From: Streptomyces antibioticus
GTDB lineage: Bacteria > Actinomycetota > Actinomycetes > Streptomycetales > Streptomycetaceae
Assembly (NCBI RefSeq): GCF_002019855.1
Contig: NZ_CM007717.1
Location: 930,001 to 994,000, forward strand
Length of the DNA: 64,000 nucleotides
Direction of reading: 5' to 3'
Shown here: in pieces, positions 1-9,379 of the stretch
Layout of the letters: each line of letters starts with the position of its first letter
Numbering within the stretch: position 1 is the stretch's first letter
The notes under the pieces: generated by a model
Databases searched by the model: none
Seen by the model: only the letters and a program-made list of their open reading frames with translations
Told to the model about the DNA's origin: nothing
Position numbers and translations under genes: made by a program

Positions 1-1312
1 GGTAGTAGATGTCCTCCTGGCCGTCCTTCATCCGCTCCACATAGCCCGCCAGGGTGGTGGGCTCGCCGTCGGCGTGCGTGCTGGCGAACGACGCGACGGC
101 GAGGAGGGCGTCCCGGTTGTCCGTGTCGGAGAGCAGCCCCTCCTTCAGGACGGAGCCGAACTCCCGCCAGAACGTGGCGTACCGGTCCGGTGCCGAGGTC
201 ATCATGTCCTTGACCGTGGACAGGATCTTCTTGGTCAGCCGGCGCTGCATCATCCGGATGTGACGGTCCTGCTGGAGGATCTCGCGGGAGACGTTCAGCG
301 AGAGGTCCGCCGCGTCGACCACGCCCTTGACGAAGCGCAGATAGGGCGGCAGCAGCGCCTCGCAGTCGTCCATGATGAAGACGCGCTTCACATAGAGCTG
401 CACACCGCGCTTGTAGCCCTGGGTGTAGAGGTCGTGCGGGGCGTGCGAGGGCACGAACAGCAGCGCCTGGTACTCGAAGGTGCCCTCCGCCTGGAGCCGG
501 ATCGTCTCCAGCGGCTCGCGCCAGTCGTGGCTGATGTGCTTGTACAGCTCGTGGTACTCGTCGTCGGACACCTCCTCGCGCGAGCGGGCCCACAGCGCCT
601 TCATCGAGTTCAGCGTCTCGGGCTCGGCCTCGTCGGCCCCTTCGGTCCCGTCCGCCGTCTTCTTGGGCAGCAGCCGGATCGGCCAGGTGATGAAGTCGGA
701 GTACCGCTTGACGATGTCCTTGATCGTCCAGGCGGAGGTGTAGTCGTGGAGCTGGTCGTCGGAGTCCGCCGGCTTGAGGTGCAGGGTGACCGAGGTGCCC
801 TGCGGCGCGTCCTCCACCGTCTCCAGCGTGTACGTGCCCTCCCCGCGCGACGACCAGCGGGTGCCGTGGCCCTCCCCGGCGTGCCGGGTCACCAGGGTCA
901 TCTCGTCGGCGACCATGAAGCCGGAGTAGAAGCCGACGCCGAACTGGCCGATGAGCCCCTCGGCCCCGCCCTCGTCCTGCGCCTCGCGCAGTTCCTTGGC
1001 GAACTGGGCGGTGCCGGAGTTGGCGATGGTGCCGATCAGCCGGCCCACCTCGTCGTACGACATCCCGATGCCGTTGTCCCGCACGGTGAGGGTACGGGCC
1101 TCGTCGTCGGTCTCGATCTCGATGTGCAGGTCGGAGACGTCTGCGCCGGGGAGGTCGTCCTTCAGCGCGGCCAGGCGCAGCTTGTCCAGCGCGTCGGACG
1201 CGTTGGAGACGAGCTCGCGCAGGAAGACGTCCTTGTTCGAGTAGACCGAGTGGATCATCAACTGGAGGAGTTGACGGGCCTCTACCTGGAACTCAAACGT
1301 TTCAGTCGGCAT
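1..1312 (-). CDS. htpG: Molecular chaperone HtpG (Hsp90), C-terminal part outside window
   Basis: Cytosolic Hsp90-family ATPase that helps client proteins fold under stress. About 437 codons are visible; the 3' end lies outside the window (the family is about 630 residues). The N-terminal GHKL ATPase is clear: [10 protein letters not shown] with the catalytic Glu33 and Asn37, DNGIGM with Asp79, and the glycine-rich [10 protein letters not shown] near residues 122-131. The middle domain follows, with [12 protein letters not shown]. The start ATG at 1310-1312 matches the conserved beginning MPTETFEFQ. No CIRCE-like repeat is visible upstream, so the heat-shock control is not obvious from sequence. 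Identification is secure; the gene is partial only because of the window edge. Confidence 0.97.
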
Positions 1313-1503
1313 GGTTCGCGTGCACCTCACGGGTTCTGGTGTCTCCAGGACTGGTCGGCCCACTCTAAAACACCAAGTCAGGCAGCCCTGAAGCCTGTTC
1401 GAGGCCGGCGACCCGAGTCGCACGGACCTTCGATCACCCGTGCGACGGCCCGTGCGACCGGCCGGATGACGGTCGTGTGACCGACCGAGCACGCTCCCCC
1501 ACC

Positions 1504-1532
1504 TTGTCCTCGCCCGTTCTCCGACCTAGCCT
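1504..1532 (+). promoter_or_regulatory. Probable promoter of the MFS gene, leaderless transcript
   Basis: TTGTCC (1504-1509), a 17-nt spacer and TAGCCT (1527-1532) form a good housekeeping-type -35/-10 pair. The expected transcription start falls at or next to the GTG at 1539, which explains the lack of a ribosome binding site. Inferred from spacing and hexamer quality only. Confidence 0.55.
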
Positions 1533-1538
1533 GAGTTT

Positions 1539-2747
1539 GTGCCGCAAATAAACAAAACCCGATCGCACAACGCCGTGCCGGGCCCCATGACCGACCTCAC
1601 CCGCCTCCGCATCGCCCTGACCGCCTTCTTCGCCCTGGACGGCTTCGTCTTCGCCGGCTGGGTGGTCCGCATCCCCGCGATCAAGGAGCAGACCGGCGCC
1701 TCGGCCGGCGACCTGGGTCTCGCGCTCCTCGGGGTGTCCGCGGGCGCGGTCGTCACGATGACGCTGACCGGCCGCCTCTGCCGCCGCTACGGCAGCCATC
1801 CGGTCACCGTGGCCTGCGCGGTCCTGCTCGCGCTGAGCGTCACCCTGCCTCCGCTGACCCACTCGGTACCCGCGCTCGGCGCCGCGCTGTTCGTCTTCGG
1901 CAGCGCCTACGGCGGGATCAACGTGGCGTTCAACAGCGCCGCCGTCGACCTGGTCCGCGCGCTGCGCAGACCGATCATGCCGACCTTCCACGCGGCGTTC
2001 AGCCTGGGCGGCATGATCGGCGCCGGGCTGGGCGCACTGGTCGCGGGTTCCCTGTCCCCCACGCGCCATCTGCTCGGGCTCGGCGTCATCGCCCTGCTGG
2101 TGACGGCCCTGGCGGGTCCCACCCTGCTGCGGCAGGCGCCGCCCCGGCCGCCGGACGACCACGCCCCGGAATCACCGGGCACCCGAACCCCGGAATCGCT
2201 GAACCCCCACACCCGCCGGCTCGTGATCGTCTTCGGCCTCATCGCCCTGTGCACGGCCTACGGCGAGGGCGCCCTCGCCGACTGGGGCGCGCTCCATCTC
2301 CAGCAGGACCTGGGGTCGTCGGCCGGTGCCGCGGCGATCGGTTACTCGTGTTTCGCGCTCGCCATGACCATCGGCCGCCTCACCGGCACGACGCTGCTGG
2401 AACGGTTCGGCCACACCCGTACGGTGGTGATCGGCGGCTCGGTCGCGGCGTCCGGGATGCTGCTCGGCTCCCTGGCTCCGGCGCTGTGGGCGGCGCTGCT
2501 GGGGTATCTGATCACCGGGCTCGGGCTGGCCAATCTCTTCCCGGTGGCCGTCGAACGCGCGGGCACCCTGGCCGGGCCCAGCGGCGTGGCCGTCGCGTCC
2601 ACCCTGGGCTACAGCGGCATGCTGCTCGGGCCGCCGGCGATCGGTTTCATGGCCGAGTGGTTCTCCCTGTCCGCCGCCCTGACCAGCGTGGCCGTCCTGG
2701 CGGGCCTGGCGGCGCTCATCGGCCTCGGCACACGTCGCGTGAACTGA
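1539..2747 (+). CDS. MFS transporter (YbjJ-like)
   Basis: Predicted 402-residue inner-membrane secondary transporter with about 12 hydrophobic segments, the usual MFS length. The first helix region contains FALDGFVFAGWVVRIPAI and is followed by GRLCRRYGSH, the MFS signature loop between TM2 and TM3. The start is taken as GTG at 1539 because a promoter-like pair ends 6 nt upstream, giving a leaderless message; ATG at 1587 (residue 17) is the alternative and has no convincing ribosome binding site. The substrate cannot be told from sequence; the resemblance is to YbjJ-type permeases. It stands alone between htpG, which is divergent, and a convergent MarR gene. Confidence 0.85.
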   Translation: MPQINKTRSHNAVPGPMTDLTRLRIALTAFFALDGFVFAGWVVRIPAIKEQTGASAGDLGLALLGVSAGAVVTMTLTGRLCRRYGSHPVTVACAVLLALSVTLPPLTHSVPALGAALFVFGSAYGGINVAFNSAAVDLVRALRRPIMPTFHAAFSLGGMIGAGLGALVAGSLSPTRHLLGLGVIALLVTALAGPTLLRQAPPRPPDDHAPESPGTRTPESLNPHTRRLVIVFGLIALCTAYGEGALADWGALHLQQDLGSSAGAAAIGYSCFALAMTIGRLTGTTLLERFGHTRTVVIGGSVAASGMLLGSLAPALWAALLGYLITGLGLANLFPVAVERAGTLAGPSGVAVASTLGYSGMLLGPPAIGFMAEWFSLSAALTSVAVLAGLAALIGLGTRRVN

Positions 2748-2807
2748 CTGGCGGTCCGATGTGCGGGGCGACTGGTGGGCCGGTCAGCCCCGCACGGCTA
2801 CCATCAG

Positions 2808-3242
2808 TCAGCCGGCGCCGACCCCCGGGCCGGCGAGCATGCGCGTCAGCACCGCGCGCTGCACGGGCAGGACGTCGCCGTGCAGCGCGCGCCCCTTCCC
2901 GGTGAGCGCCACCCGGACGCCCCTGCGGTCCTCGGCGCACATCCCGCGCTCCACGAGACCGTCCTTCTCCAGCCGGGCGATCAGCCGGGACAGCGCGCTC
3001 TGGCTGAGGTGGACCCGCTCGGCGATCTCCTGGACGCGGTAGCTGCACACGGCGCCGGGCACACCGCTCTCCGCGAGCACGTCGAGGACCTCGAAGTCGC
3101 TGGCGCACAGGCCGTGTCGCCCCAGAGCCCGGTCGAGTTCGCAGTGGGTGCGCGCATGCAGCGCGAGCATGTCCCGCCACTGCTCCACGAGCCCCTGATC
3201 GGCCTCAACGGGCTGCCCCGCCCCGGACTTCTTCGCCGTCAT
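2808..3242 (-). CDS. MarR family transcriptional regulator
   Basis: Small winged-helix regulator of about 144 residues. The helix-turn-helix region VQEIAERVHLSQSALSRLIA and the wing EDRRGVRVALT are typical of MarR. It is divergent from the 14-helix MFS exporter at 3329, the classic arrangement in which a MarR protein represses an efflux pump and is released by the pump substrate. A 27-nt near-perfect palindrome lies between the two genes. The start is ATG 3240-3242; an in-frame GTG at 3249-3251 would add three residues. Neither start has a strong ribosome binding site. The inducer is unknown. Confidence 0.88.
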   Translation of the reverse strand: MTAKKSGAGQPVEADQGLVEQWRDMLALHARTHCELDRALGRHGLCASDFEVLDVLAESGVPGAVCSYRVQEIAERVHLSQSALSRLIARLEKDGLVERGMCAEDRRGVRVALTGKGRALHGDVLPVQRAVLTRMLAGPGVGAG

Positions 3243-3287
3243 GGCCCGCACCGTAGCAGAGAATTCATTTTATTGCACTGGAATTAA

Positions 3288-3314
3288 ATGCGCTTGCATT
3301 CGATGCATGCGCAT
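3288..3314. promoter_or_regulatory. MarR operator candidate
   Basis: Palindrome ATGCGCTTGCAT-TCG-ATGCATGCGCAT with 11 of 12 arm positions matching. It sits midway between the divergent MarR (3242) and MFS (3329) starts, just before a TGTAAT -10-like hexamer (3314-3319) for the MFS gene, so bound protein could block both promoters. Assignment to the adjacent MarR is inference from position. Confidence 0.65.
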
Positions 3315-3328
3315 GTAATCTCTCGGGC

Positions 3329-4831
3329 ATGACCTCTCCGCTCCCCAACTCCGCGTCGCCCTCCTCGGCGGTGCGCTGGACCTCCCGGCTGTGGGGCACC
3401 CTGCTGGTGCTCTGTGCCGCGATGTTCCTGGACGCGCTGGACGTGTCGATGGTCGGCGTCGCCCTGCCGTCGATCGGCTCCGACCTCGGCCTGTCCACCT
3501 CGACCCTGCAATGGATCGTCAGCGGCTACATCCTGGGCTACGGCGGCCTGTTGCTCCTCGGCGGCCGCGCGGCCGACCTGCTGGGACGCCGCCAGGTCTT
3601 CCTGGTCGCCCTCGGCGTCTTCGCGCTGGCCTCGCTGCTCGGCGGTCTCGTGGACTCCGGTCCGCTGCTGATCGCCAGCCGCTTCATCAAGGGCCTGAGC
3701 GCGGCCTTCACCGCCCCGGCCGGTCTGTCGATCATCACGACGACGTTCCCGGAGGGCCCGCTGCGCAACCGCGCCCTCTCCATCTACACCACCTGCGCCG
3801 CGACCGGCTTCTCGATGGGCCTGGTCCTCTCCGGCCTGCTGACCGAGGCCAGTTGGCGGCTGACCATGCTGCTCCCGGCGCCGATCGCGCTGCTCGCCCT
3901 GCTGGCCGGCCTCAAGCTGCTGCCGCGCAGTGAGCGCGAACGCGACCACAACGGCTACGACGTCCCCGGCGCCGTCCTCGGCACCGCGTCGATGCTGCTG
4001 CTGGTCTTCAGCGTCGTCCAGGCCCCGGAGGCCGGCTGGGCCTCCGCCCGTACGCTGCTGTCGTTCCTCGCCGTCGCCGTCCTGCTGACCGCCTTCGTCA
4101 TGGTCGAACGCCGCTCCCCCGGACCGCTGATCCGGCTCGGTGTGCTGCGCTCCGGCAGCCAGGTCCGCGCCCAGCTCGGCGCGATGGCCTTCTTCGGTTC
4201 ATACGTCGGTTTCCAATTCCTCGCGACGCTCTACATGCAGTCGCTGCTGGGCTGGTCGGCCCTGCACACGGCCCTCGCGTTCCTGCCGGCCGGCGCGCTG
4301 GTGGCGGTCTCCTCGACCAAGGTGGGCGCGATCGTGGACCGGTTCGGCACGCCCCGGCTGATCGTGGCGGGCTTCGCCCTGATGGTCGTCGGATACGCGC
4401 TGTTCCTGCGGGTCGACCTCGACCCGGTCTACGCGGCGGTGATCCTGCCCAGCATGCTGCTGATCGGCGCGGCCTGCGCGCTGGTCTTCCCCTCGCTCAA
4501 CATCCAGGCCACCAACGGCGTCCCCGACCACGAGCAGGGCATGGTCTCGGGACTGCTCAACACCTCCGTGCAGGTGGGCGGGGCGATCTTCCTCGCCGTG
4601 GTGACGGCCGTGGTGACCGCGGGCGCCCCGGACGACCCCACCCCGCAGGCCGTCCTCGACAGCTACCGTCCTGGCCTCGCGGTCGTGACGGCCGTCGCCG
4701 CGGCGGGCTTCCTGGTCACCCTCACCGGGCTGCGCACCCGGCACGGACGGACCTCGGTCGTCGTGGCCAAGTCCCCAGTGCCGGAAGCTAGTTCGGCAAC
4801 AGAGGCGGAGCCGGTGGCGATCCGCGACTAG
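3329..4831 (+). CDS. MFS efflux transporter, DHA2 (EmrB/QacA-like) family
   Basis: 500-residue integral membrane protein, the size expected for 14-helix proton-driven drug exporters. The N-terminus carries LDALDVSMVGVALPSI (TM1, with the Asp characteristic of DHA2) and GGRAADLLGRRQ (TM2-TM3 loop). The C-terminal half retains a second set of helices and ends in a short hydrophilic tail. ATG 3329 lies about 10 nt after TGTAAT, so the leader is short or absent. Divergent from MarR gene 2808-3242 across a palindrome, which suggests repression relieved by a toxic ligand. The exported compound is unknown. Confidence 0.9.
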   Translation: MTSPLPNSASPSSAVRWTSRLWGTLLVLCAAMFLDALDVSMVGVALPSIGSDLGLSTSTLQWIVSGYILGYGGLLLLGGRAADLLGRRQVFLVALGVFALASLLGGLVDSGPLLIASRFIKGLSAAFTAPAGLSIITTTFPEGPLRNRALSIYTTCAATGFSMGLVLSGLLTEASWRLTMLLPAPIALLALLAGLKLLPRSERERDHNGYDVPGAVLGTASMLLLVFSVVQAPEAGWASARTLLSFLAVAVLLTAFVMVERRSPGPLIRLGVLRSGSQVRAQLGAMAFFGSYVGFQFLATLYMQSLLGWSALHTALAFLPAGALVAVSSTKVGAIVDRFGTPRLIVAGFALMVVGYALFLRVDLDPVYAAVILPSMLLIGAACALVFPSLNIQATNGVPDHEQGMVSGLLNTSVQVGGAIFLAVVTAVVTAGAPDDPTPQAVLDSYRPGLAVVTAVAAAGFLVTLTGLRTRHGRTSVVVAKSPVPEASSATEAEPVAIRD

Positions 4832-5006
4832 GACGCACCACCGGCCGTTCGGACCGGGCCCCACTCACCTCCGCAGGCCGCCCGCCGCGCACCCCGCGCA
4901 CGGGCGGCCCCGTCACGTCCCGGCCCTCCCCCGCCGCCACGCCCTGTGGGATGATCGACGGCGTGATCGATTCCCCCGTGCGGAAGGGCGTCTTGCGCCC
5001 CACCCG

Positions 5007-6308
5007 ATGACCTGGCCGGACGAGGCCGTGGCCGACGGCTCCGCCACGACACCCGGCCACCCGTCCCGCAGCGCCCTCTTCACCGCCGTACACGGCGACC
5101 CCGCCGGTCCCGTAGCCACGCGACTGCTCCACCTCGCGCACGCCGAGGCCCCGCACGTCCGCCGCGCGGCCCTGGACCTCCTGCATATCCTGGCGGGGAC
5201 GCGGGCGGTCGACGCCGCCCTGACCCGGCTCGACGACCCGGACGCGGGGGTACGGCACCGGGCCGCGCGGCTCGTCGGCCATTTCGGCCGACCCGACCAG
5301 GTACGCGCCGCCCTCGCCGCAGTCCCCGATCCCGTCGTACGCACCCTCCTGGCCGCCTCGCTCGGCCCCGCCGTCGCCCGCCTCGGGGACGATCGCCTCG
5401 CGTCGGTCCGTTTTCTCGCCCGGCTGCACCTCCTGCGCACGGCCCCGCCCGCGCGGTGGCGCGCGCTGGACGCGGCGCTCTTGGCGGACGCCGAAGAGGC
5501 GGCATTCCATCTGGAGGACGCCGGACGCCTCTGGGCCGGTGCCCTCCACCAACTGGCGCGCGAACAGCACGCGTACGACATCGCCGCCCGCCTTCTCACG
5601 GCCCCCGGCACCCGGGGCGTGGGCGCCGAACTCGCCCGCGAGGCGTGCCACATCTGGCGGGCCGCGCCGGTCGCACTGCTGCCGCTGCTCGTCCGCCACC
5701 AGAGCCAGGAGACCGAGACCACCTCGGTCCTCGACAAGGCCGTCGCCACCGCCCTGCTCTCCGAAGCCGCGCGGCGCACGCATCGGAGCCTGCTCGCCGA
5801 ACTGCCGTACCCGCCACCACCGGTCGCCATGACCGCGCCCGCACCGCTGACGGCCGCGTCCGCCGCGCTGTTGCTCGCCGCAAAGCCGGTGGGGATCGTC
5901 CGGCTGCGGCGGGCAGGCGACATCTTCGGCGCGCTGCTGGACGCCGGTCCGCTGTCCTTCCGGCAGGCGGCCCAGCTCTACAACCTCACCTTCCACCGCC
6001 CCGGCCGGGCGCAGGCGGAGTGCGCCCCGCTGTGGCTGCGGCACGCCGGTCCGGCCGCGCTGCCCCAGCTCTTGGCCCTCATGACACCGCACTTGGCGGA
6101 CTACGCGATCGGCACCTACTATCTCGCGGGTCTGGCCCGGATGGGCCGCGACGCCCGGCCCGCGCTGCCGGCCGTGACGGCGTTGATCGACCGGCGCACT
6201 CGCATCCCCGTCAACGACTCCACCCGCGACGGCGAGACGCGCATCGACGAACGTCTCCTCGCCGCCGCCCTCGACACCCGTCGGGCGATCCTCGCGGACC
6301 TGCGCTGA
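5007..6308 (+). CDS. HEAT-repeat protein of unknown function
   Basis: 433 residues, alanine- and leucine-rich, made of successive amphipathic helix pairs of the HEAT/PBS-lyase type, for example LTRLDDPDAGVRHRAARLVG near residues 70-90 and ALAAVPDPVVRTLLAASLG just after. Such alpha-solenoids usually bind other proteins; nothing catalytic is visible. No signal peptide or membrane helix, so probably cytosolic. ATG 5007 is used; the upstream region has no strong ribosome binding site. It follows the MFS gene by 175 nt on the same strand and is followed by a small membrane protein gene. I cannot name a function. Confidence 0.75.
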   Translation: MTWPDEAVADGSATTPGHPSRSALFTAVHGDPAGPVATRLLHLAHAEAPHVRRAALDLLHILAGTRAVDAALTRLDDPDAGVRHRAARLVGHFGRPDQVRAALAAVPDPVVRTLLAASLGPAVARLGDDRLASVRFLARLHLLRTAPPARWRALDAALLADAEEAAFHLEDAGRLWAGALHQLAREQHAYDIAARLLTAPGTRGVGAELAREACHIWRAAPVALLPLLVRHQSQETETTSVLDKAVATALLSEAARRTHRSLLAELPYPPPPVAMTAPAPLTAASAALLLAAKPVGIVRLRRAGDIFGALLDAGPLSFRQAAQLYNLTFHRPGRAQAECAPLWLRHAGPAALPQLLALMTPHLADYAIGTYYLAGLARMGRDARPALPAVTALIDRRTRIPVNDSTRDGETRIDERLLAAALDTRRAILADLR

Positions 6309-6367
6309 ACCGGGGCTCGGGCAGGGGCGGTTGCCGCCTCGGTCGCAGGGCTGTGAGACTCGGGTCT

Positions 6368-6661
6368 ATGGGCGGGGACGGGTATCAGGCGCGCCGTGCG
6401 CAGGCCGAGCGGGACGCGATCACTGTGGAGATCGGGTACGCGCTGTGCAGCGCGGCGTTCGTGGCGGTGGTGGCCTTCGGGGCGCTGGCCGGACCGGCGC
6501 TGCTCCTCGAACTGCCTCACCCGGTCGAGACGTTCCTGACGCGGGCGGGACTCGTGCTCGCGCCGGTGGTGTTCGTGGTCCGGGCGGTCGGCGTGCTCGT
6601 CGCTTTCCGGCAGGGCCCTCCTCAGCCCAGCCAGCCCGGCCGGACGAGCCCCGACTCGTAG
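6368..6661 (+). CDS. Small two-helix membrane protein
   Basis: 97-residue protein with two hydrophobic stretches (about residues 18-42 and 52-75) separated by a short loop and ending in a proline-rich hydrophilic tail. Not recognised. It starts 60 nt after the HEAT-repeat gene and its last 40 nt overlap the convergent response-regulator gene ending at 6622. Coding is supported by base composition and by coherent membrane topology, but the assignment is weaker than for its neighbours because of the short length. Confidence 0.55.
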   Translation: MGGDGYQARRAQAERDAITVEIGYALCSAAFVAVVAFGALAGPALLLELPHPVETFLTRAGLVLAPVVFVVRAVGVLVAFRQGPPQPSQPGRTSPDS

Positions 6662-7287
6662 GCGAGGACGACCAGTTGAGCCCGGTCGCGGGCGCCCAGC
6701 TTCACCATGGTGCGGCTGACGTGGGTCTTGGCGGTGAGCGGGCTGACGACCAGGCGGCGGGCGATCTCCTCGTTGGACAGGCCGATGCCGACCAGCGCCA
6801 TCACCTCCCGCTCCCGTTCGGTCAGCCGGTTCAACTCAGTCGCCGCGGCGGGCTCTTTGGAGCGGGCGGCGAACTCCGCGATGAGCCGGCGCGTCACGCC
6901 GGGCGACAGCAGCGCGTCCCCGGCCACCACCGCCCTTACGGCGCGCAGGAGTTCGTCGGGTTCGGTGTCCTTCACCAGGAAGCCCGAGGCACCGGAGCGG
7001 ATCGCCTCGAAGACGTACTCGTCGAGTTCGAAGGTGGTGAGCATGACCACCCTCACCTCGGCGAGCGTCTCGTCGTCGGTGATCCGGCGGGTGGCGGCGA
7101 GCCCGTCGAGCACGGGCATCCGGATGTCCATCAGGACGACGTCCGGCCGCAGGGCCCGCACCAGGCGCACCGCCTCGTCGCCGTCGGCGGCCTCCCCGGC
7201 CACCTCGATGTCGGACTGCGCGTCGAGCAGCGCCCGGAAGCCCGCCCGGACGAGCGACTGGTCGTCGGCCAGCAGAACGCGGATCAC
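6622..7287 (-). CDS. NarL/FixJ-type response regulator
   Basis: 221-residue DNA-binding response regulator. The receiver domain has acidic pocket Asp8-Asp9, phospho-acceptor Asp54 in LMDIRMPVLDG, and the conserved Thr and Lys (MLTTFE, FLVKD). The C-terminal LuxR-type HTH reads LTEREREVMALVGIGLSNEE. GTG start at 7285-7287 overlaps the stop of the histidine kinase gene by 4 nt, so the two are translationally coupled. The target genes are not indicated: no transporter operon is attached, although many actinobacterial systems of this type control ABC exporters. Confidence 0.95.
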   Translation of the reverse strand: MIRVLLADDQSLVRAGFRALLDAQSDIEVAGEAADGDEAVRLVRALRPDVVLMDIRMPVLDGLAATRRITDDETLAEVRVVMLTTFELDEYVFEAIRSGASGFLVKDTEPDELLRAVRAVVAGDALLSPGVTRRLIAEFAARSKEPAAATELNRLTEREREVMALVGIGLSNEEIARRLVVSPLTAKTHVSRTMVKLGARDRAQLVVLAYESGLVRPGWLG

Positions 7288-8510
7288 CGGTCCTCCCTCT
7301 TCTCCGCCGGGAGTTCGGCGAGCACCCGGAAGCCGCCGTCGGGGCGCGGTCCCGCCTCGATGGTGCCACCCAGCGCGGCGGCCCGCTCCCGCATCCCGGC
7401 CAGCCCGTTGCCGCTGCCGCCCGCGTCCGCGCCGGTCGCCGGACCGTCGTCGTCGACGCGCAGCCGTACCACCGTGCCCGCACGCTCCAGGTGCACGCGC
7501 GCGTGCCGGGAACCGGAGTGGCGGACGACGTTGGTCAGGGCCTCCTGGACGATCCGGAACGCGGCGAGGTCGGTGCCGGGCGACAGCCGGGGCCGCTCTC
7601 CCAGCACCTCGACGGTGAGCCCGGCCCGCGCCGCCTGTTCCACCAGCTCGGGCAGCCGGTCCAGGCCGGGTGCGGGGGCGCGCGGCGCGGCGCCGGGCGC
7701 GCGGAGGGTGTCGAGCACCTGGCGGACCTCGCCGAGCGCCTCCTTGCTGGCGGACTTGATGGTGGTGAGGGCGGTGCGGGCCTGGTCCGGGTCGGAGTCC
7801 AGGAGGGCGAGGCCCACACCGGCCTGCACGTTGATGACGGCGAGGCTGTGCGCGAGGACGTCGTGCAGTTCCCTGGCGATCCGCAGCCGTTCCTCGTCGG
7901 CGCGCCGCCGGGCCGCCTGCGCGCGCTCGGCACGGTCCCTGGCCCACTGCTCGCGCCGGGCCCGGGCCAGCTCCGCGACCGCCACGATCGCCACCACCCA
8001 GCCGGTGACGACGATCTCCTGCGCGAAGGAGGCGGGCGCGTCCCCGGCCGGCGGCAGCCACCGGTACAGCCAGTGCGCGACGAGCAGATGGACGGCACAC
8101 AGGATGCCGAGCGCCGTCCACGCGGCGCGGCGGTGCCCGGCGACGACGGCGGCGAAGCAGGCCACGGCCACCGTGAGGAACACCGGCCCGTACGGGTATC
8201 CGGCGCCCAGGTAGACCGCGGCCGTGACCGCCGTACTGAACACGACCGCCACCGGATGGCGGCGGCGCCACAGCAGCAGACCGCAGGCGACAACGAGCAG
8301 CACGCGCGCGAAGGGGTCGAGCGCGGCACGCTCGCCCTGCTGGGCGTGGGCCGCGACGGTGGAGCCGGCCAGCACGAGGACGGTCAGCAGCAGGGTGGAG
8401 CGCCAGGGCCAGGGCGCGGTGCGGGGCTCGTCGTCAGCCCAGTCGTCCGCCCAGGGGCGCGGCCACCGTCGGGGGCGGCCGCCGCCCCTGCGCTCCTGTT
8501 GTTCGTCCAT
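7284..8510 (-). CDS. Sensor histidine kinase, HisKA_3 (NarL-partner) type
   Basis: About 408 residues. The N-terminal half holds four to five hydrophobic segments (roughly residues 38-180) with little extracytoplasmic sequence, so it probably senses within or near the membrane. A coiled stretch rich in Arg and Ala leads to the dimerisation box ARELHDVLAHSL with phospho-acceptor His near 216, then a HATPase with RLRVDDDG and GLAGMRERA. Start taken at ATG 8508-8510 (MDEQQERR); an in-frame GTG at 8531 is possible. It forms an operon with the response regulator at 6622-7287. Confidence 0.93.
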   Translation of the reverse strand: MDEQQERRGGGRPRRWPRPWADDWADDEPRTAPWPWRSTLLLTVLVLAGSTVAAHAQQGERAALDPFARVLLVVACGLLLWRRRHPVAVVFSTAVTAAVYLGAGYPYGPVFLTVAVACFAAVVAGHRRAAWTALGILCAVHLLVAHWLYRWLPPAGDAPASFAQEIVVTGWVVAIVAVAELARARREQWARDRAERAQAARRRADEERLRIARELHDVLAHSLAVINVQAGVGLALLDSDPDQARTALTTIKSASKEALGEVRQVLDTLRAPGAAPRAPAPGLDRLPELVEQAARAGLTVEVLGERPRLSPGTDLAAFRIVQEALTNVVRHSGSRHARVHLERAGTVVRLRVDDDGPATGADAGGSGNGLAGMRERAAALGGTIEAGPRPDGGFRVLAELPAEKREDR

Positions 8511-8598
8511 GGGCGCCACGCTAGACGCCACCGGCCGGGCCGGACGTCCGCCGGACGGGGTGACCGGCCGTACTCCCGCTGTCGTACGCAGCAGGGGA

Positions 8599-9357
8599 CT
8601 AGTGAGGATCGTCCTGGGGCGGCCGCAGCCCGACGCCGAGGGCGAGCCGGGTCACGGCGTGGCGGAAGAAGGGCTCGCGGTCCTCGACCACCCGGTGGAA
8701 CTGGCCGAACAGCTCGAAGCCGACCAGTCCGTACAGCTCGGCCCAGGCGGCGACCAGGGCGGCGGCCGCGGCGGGCGGCAGGTCGGGGGCCAGGTCGGCG
8801 GCGATCCGCTCGGCCTCGGCGCGCAGTTCGGCCGGCAGCGGCAGCTCGGCGAGGCCGGGGCCCTGATGCGCGTCCCGGACGATCCCGATGAGGAGGAGGC
8901 CGACCCGGGCCGCGGCGGGGACGGTCGACTCGGGGGCGTGGTAGCCCGGCACGGGCGAGCCGTAGATGAGCGCGTACTCGTGCGGATGGGCCAGCGCCCA
9001 GCCGCGGACCGCCTCGCAGACGGCCACCCAGCGCTCGACCGGCCCGGCGGGTGCGGCTGGTTCGGCAGCGTCCGCCCCGGTGCCCGCCCCGGCCCCCGCG
9101 ACGACGGCCGCGTGGGCGGTCTCCGCGCGCTCGCCGAGGGAGTCGTAGGCGTCGATGATCAGCGCGGTCAGCAGGTCGTCGCGGCTGGGGAAGTAGCGGT
9201 AGAGCGCGGAGGAGACCATGCCCAGTTCACGGGCGACGGCGCGCAGCGACAGCTTGGCGGCGCCCTCGTCGGCGAGCTGTCGGCGGGCCTCCTCCTTGAT
9301 GGCGGCCGTGACTTCGATCCTGGCGCGGGCGCGGGCCCCCTGGGCGGTGCGGCTCAT
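8599..9357 (-). CDS. TetR family regulator with TetR_C_13-like C-terminus
   Basis: 252-residue repressor. The N-terminal HTH contains LSLRAVARELGMVSSALYRY (about residues 37-56), followed by FPSRDDLLTALI. The C-terminal ligand domain has a glycine/alanine-rich insert near residues 85-105. It is divergent from the deazaflavin-dependent oxidoreductase at 9508, and the 150-nt gap holds a set of repeated half-sites, so it very likely represses that gene and itself. Start ATG 9355-9357. Confidence 0.93.
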   Translation of the reverse strand: MSRTAQGARARARIEVTAAIKEEARRQLADEGAAKLSLRAVARELGMVSSALYRYFPSRDDLLTALIIDAYDSLGERAETAHAAVVAGAGAGTGADAAEPAAPAGPVERWVAVCEAVRGWALAHPHEYALIYGSPVPGYHAPESTVPAAARVGLLLIGIVRDAHQGPGLAELPLPAELRAEAERIAADLAPDLPPAAAAALVAAWAELYGLVGFELFGQFHRVVEDREPFFRHAVTRLALGVGLRPPQDDPH

Positions 9358-9379
9358 GGGGGCAGTCTTCCACGGAAAC

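Noticed and set aside
74..1480. Long plus-strand frame across htpG
   Set aside because: Antisense shadow of htpG; the minus-strand frame has all Hsp90 motifs, the plus frame none.
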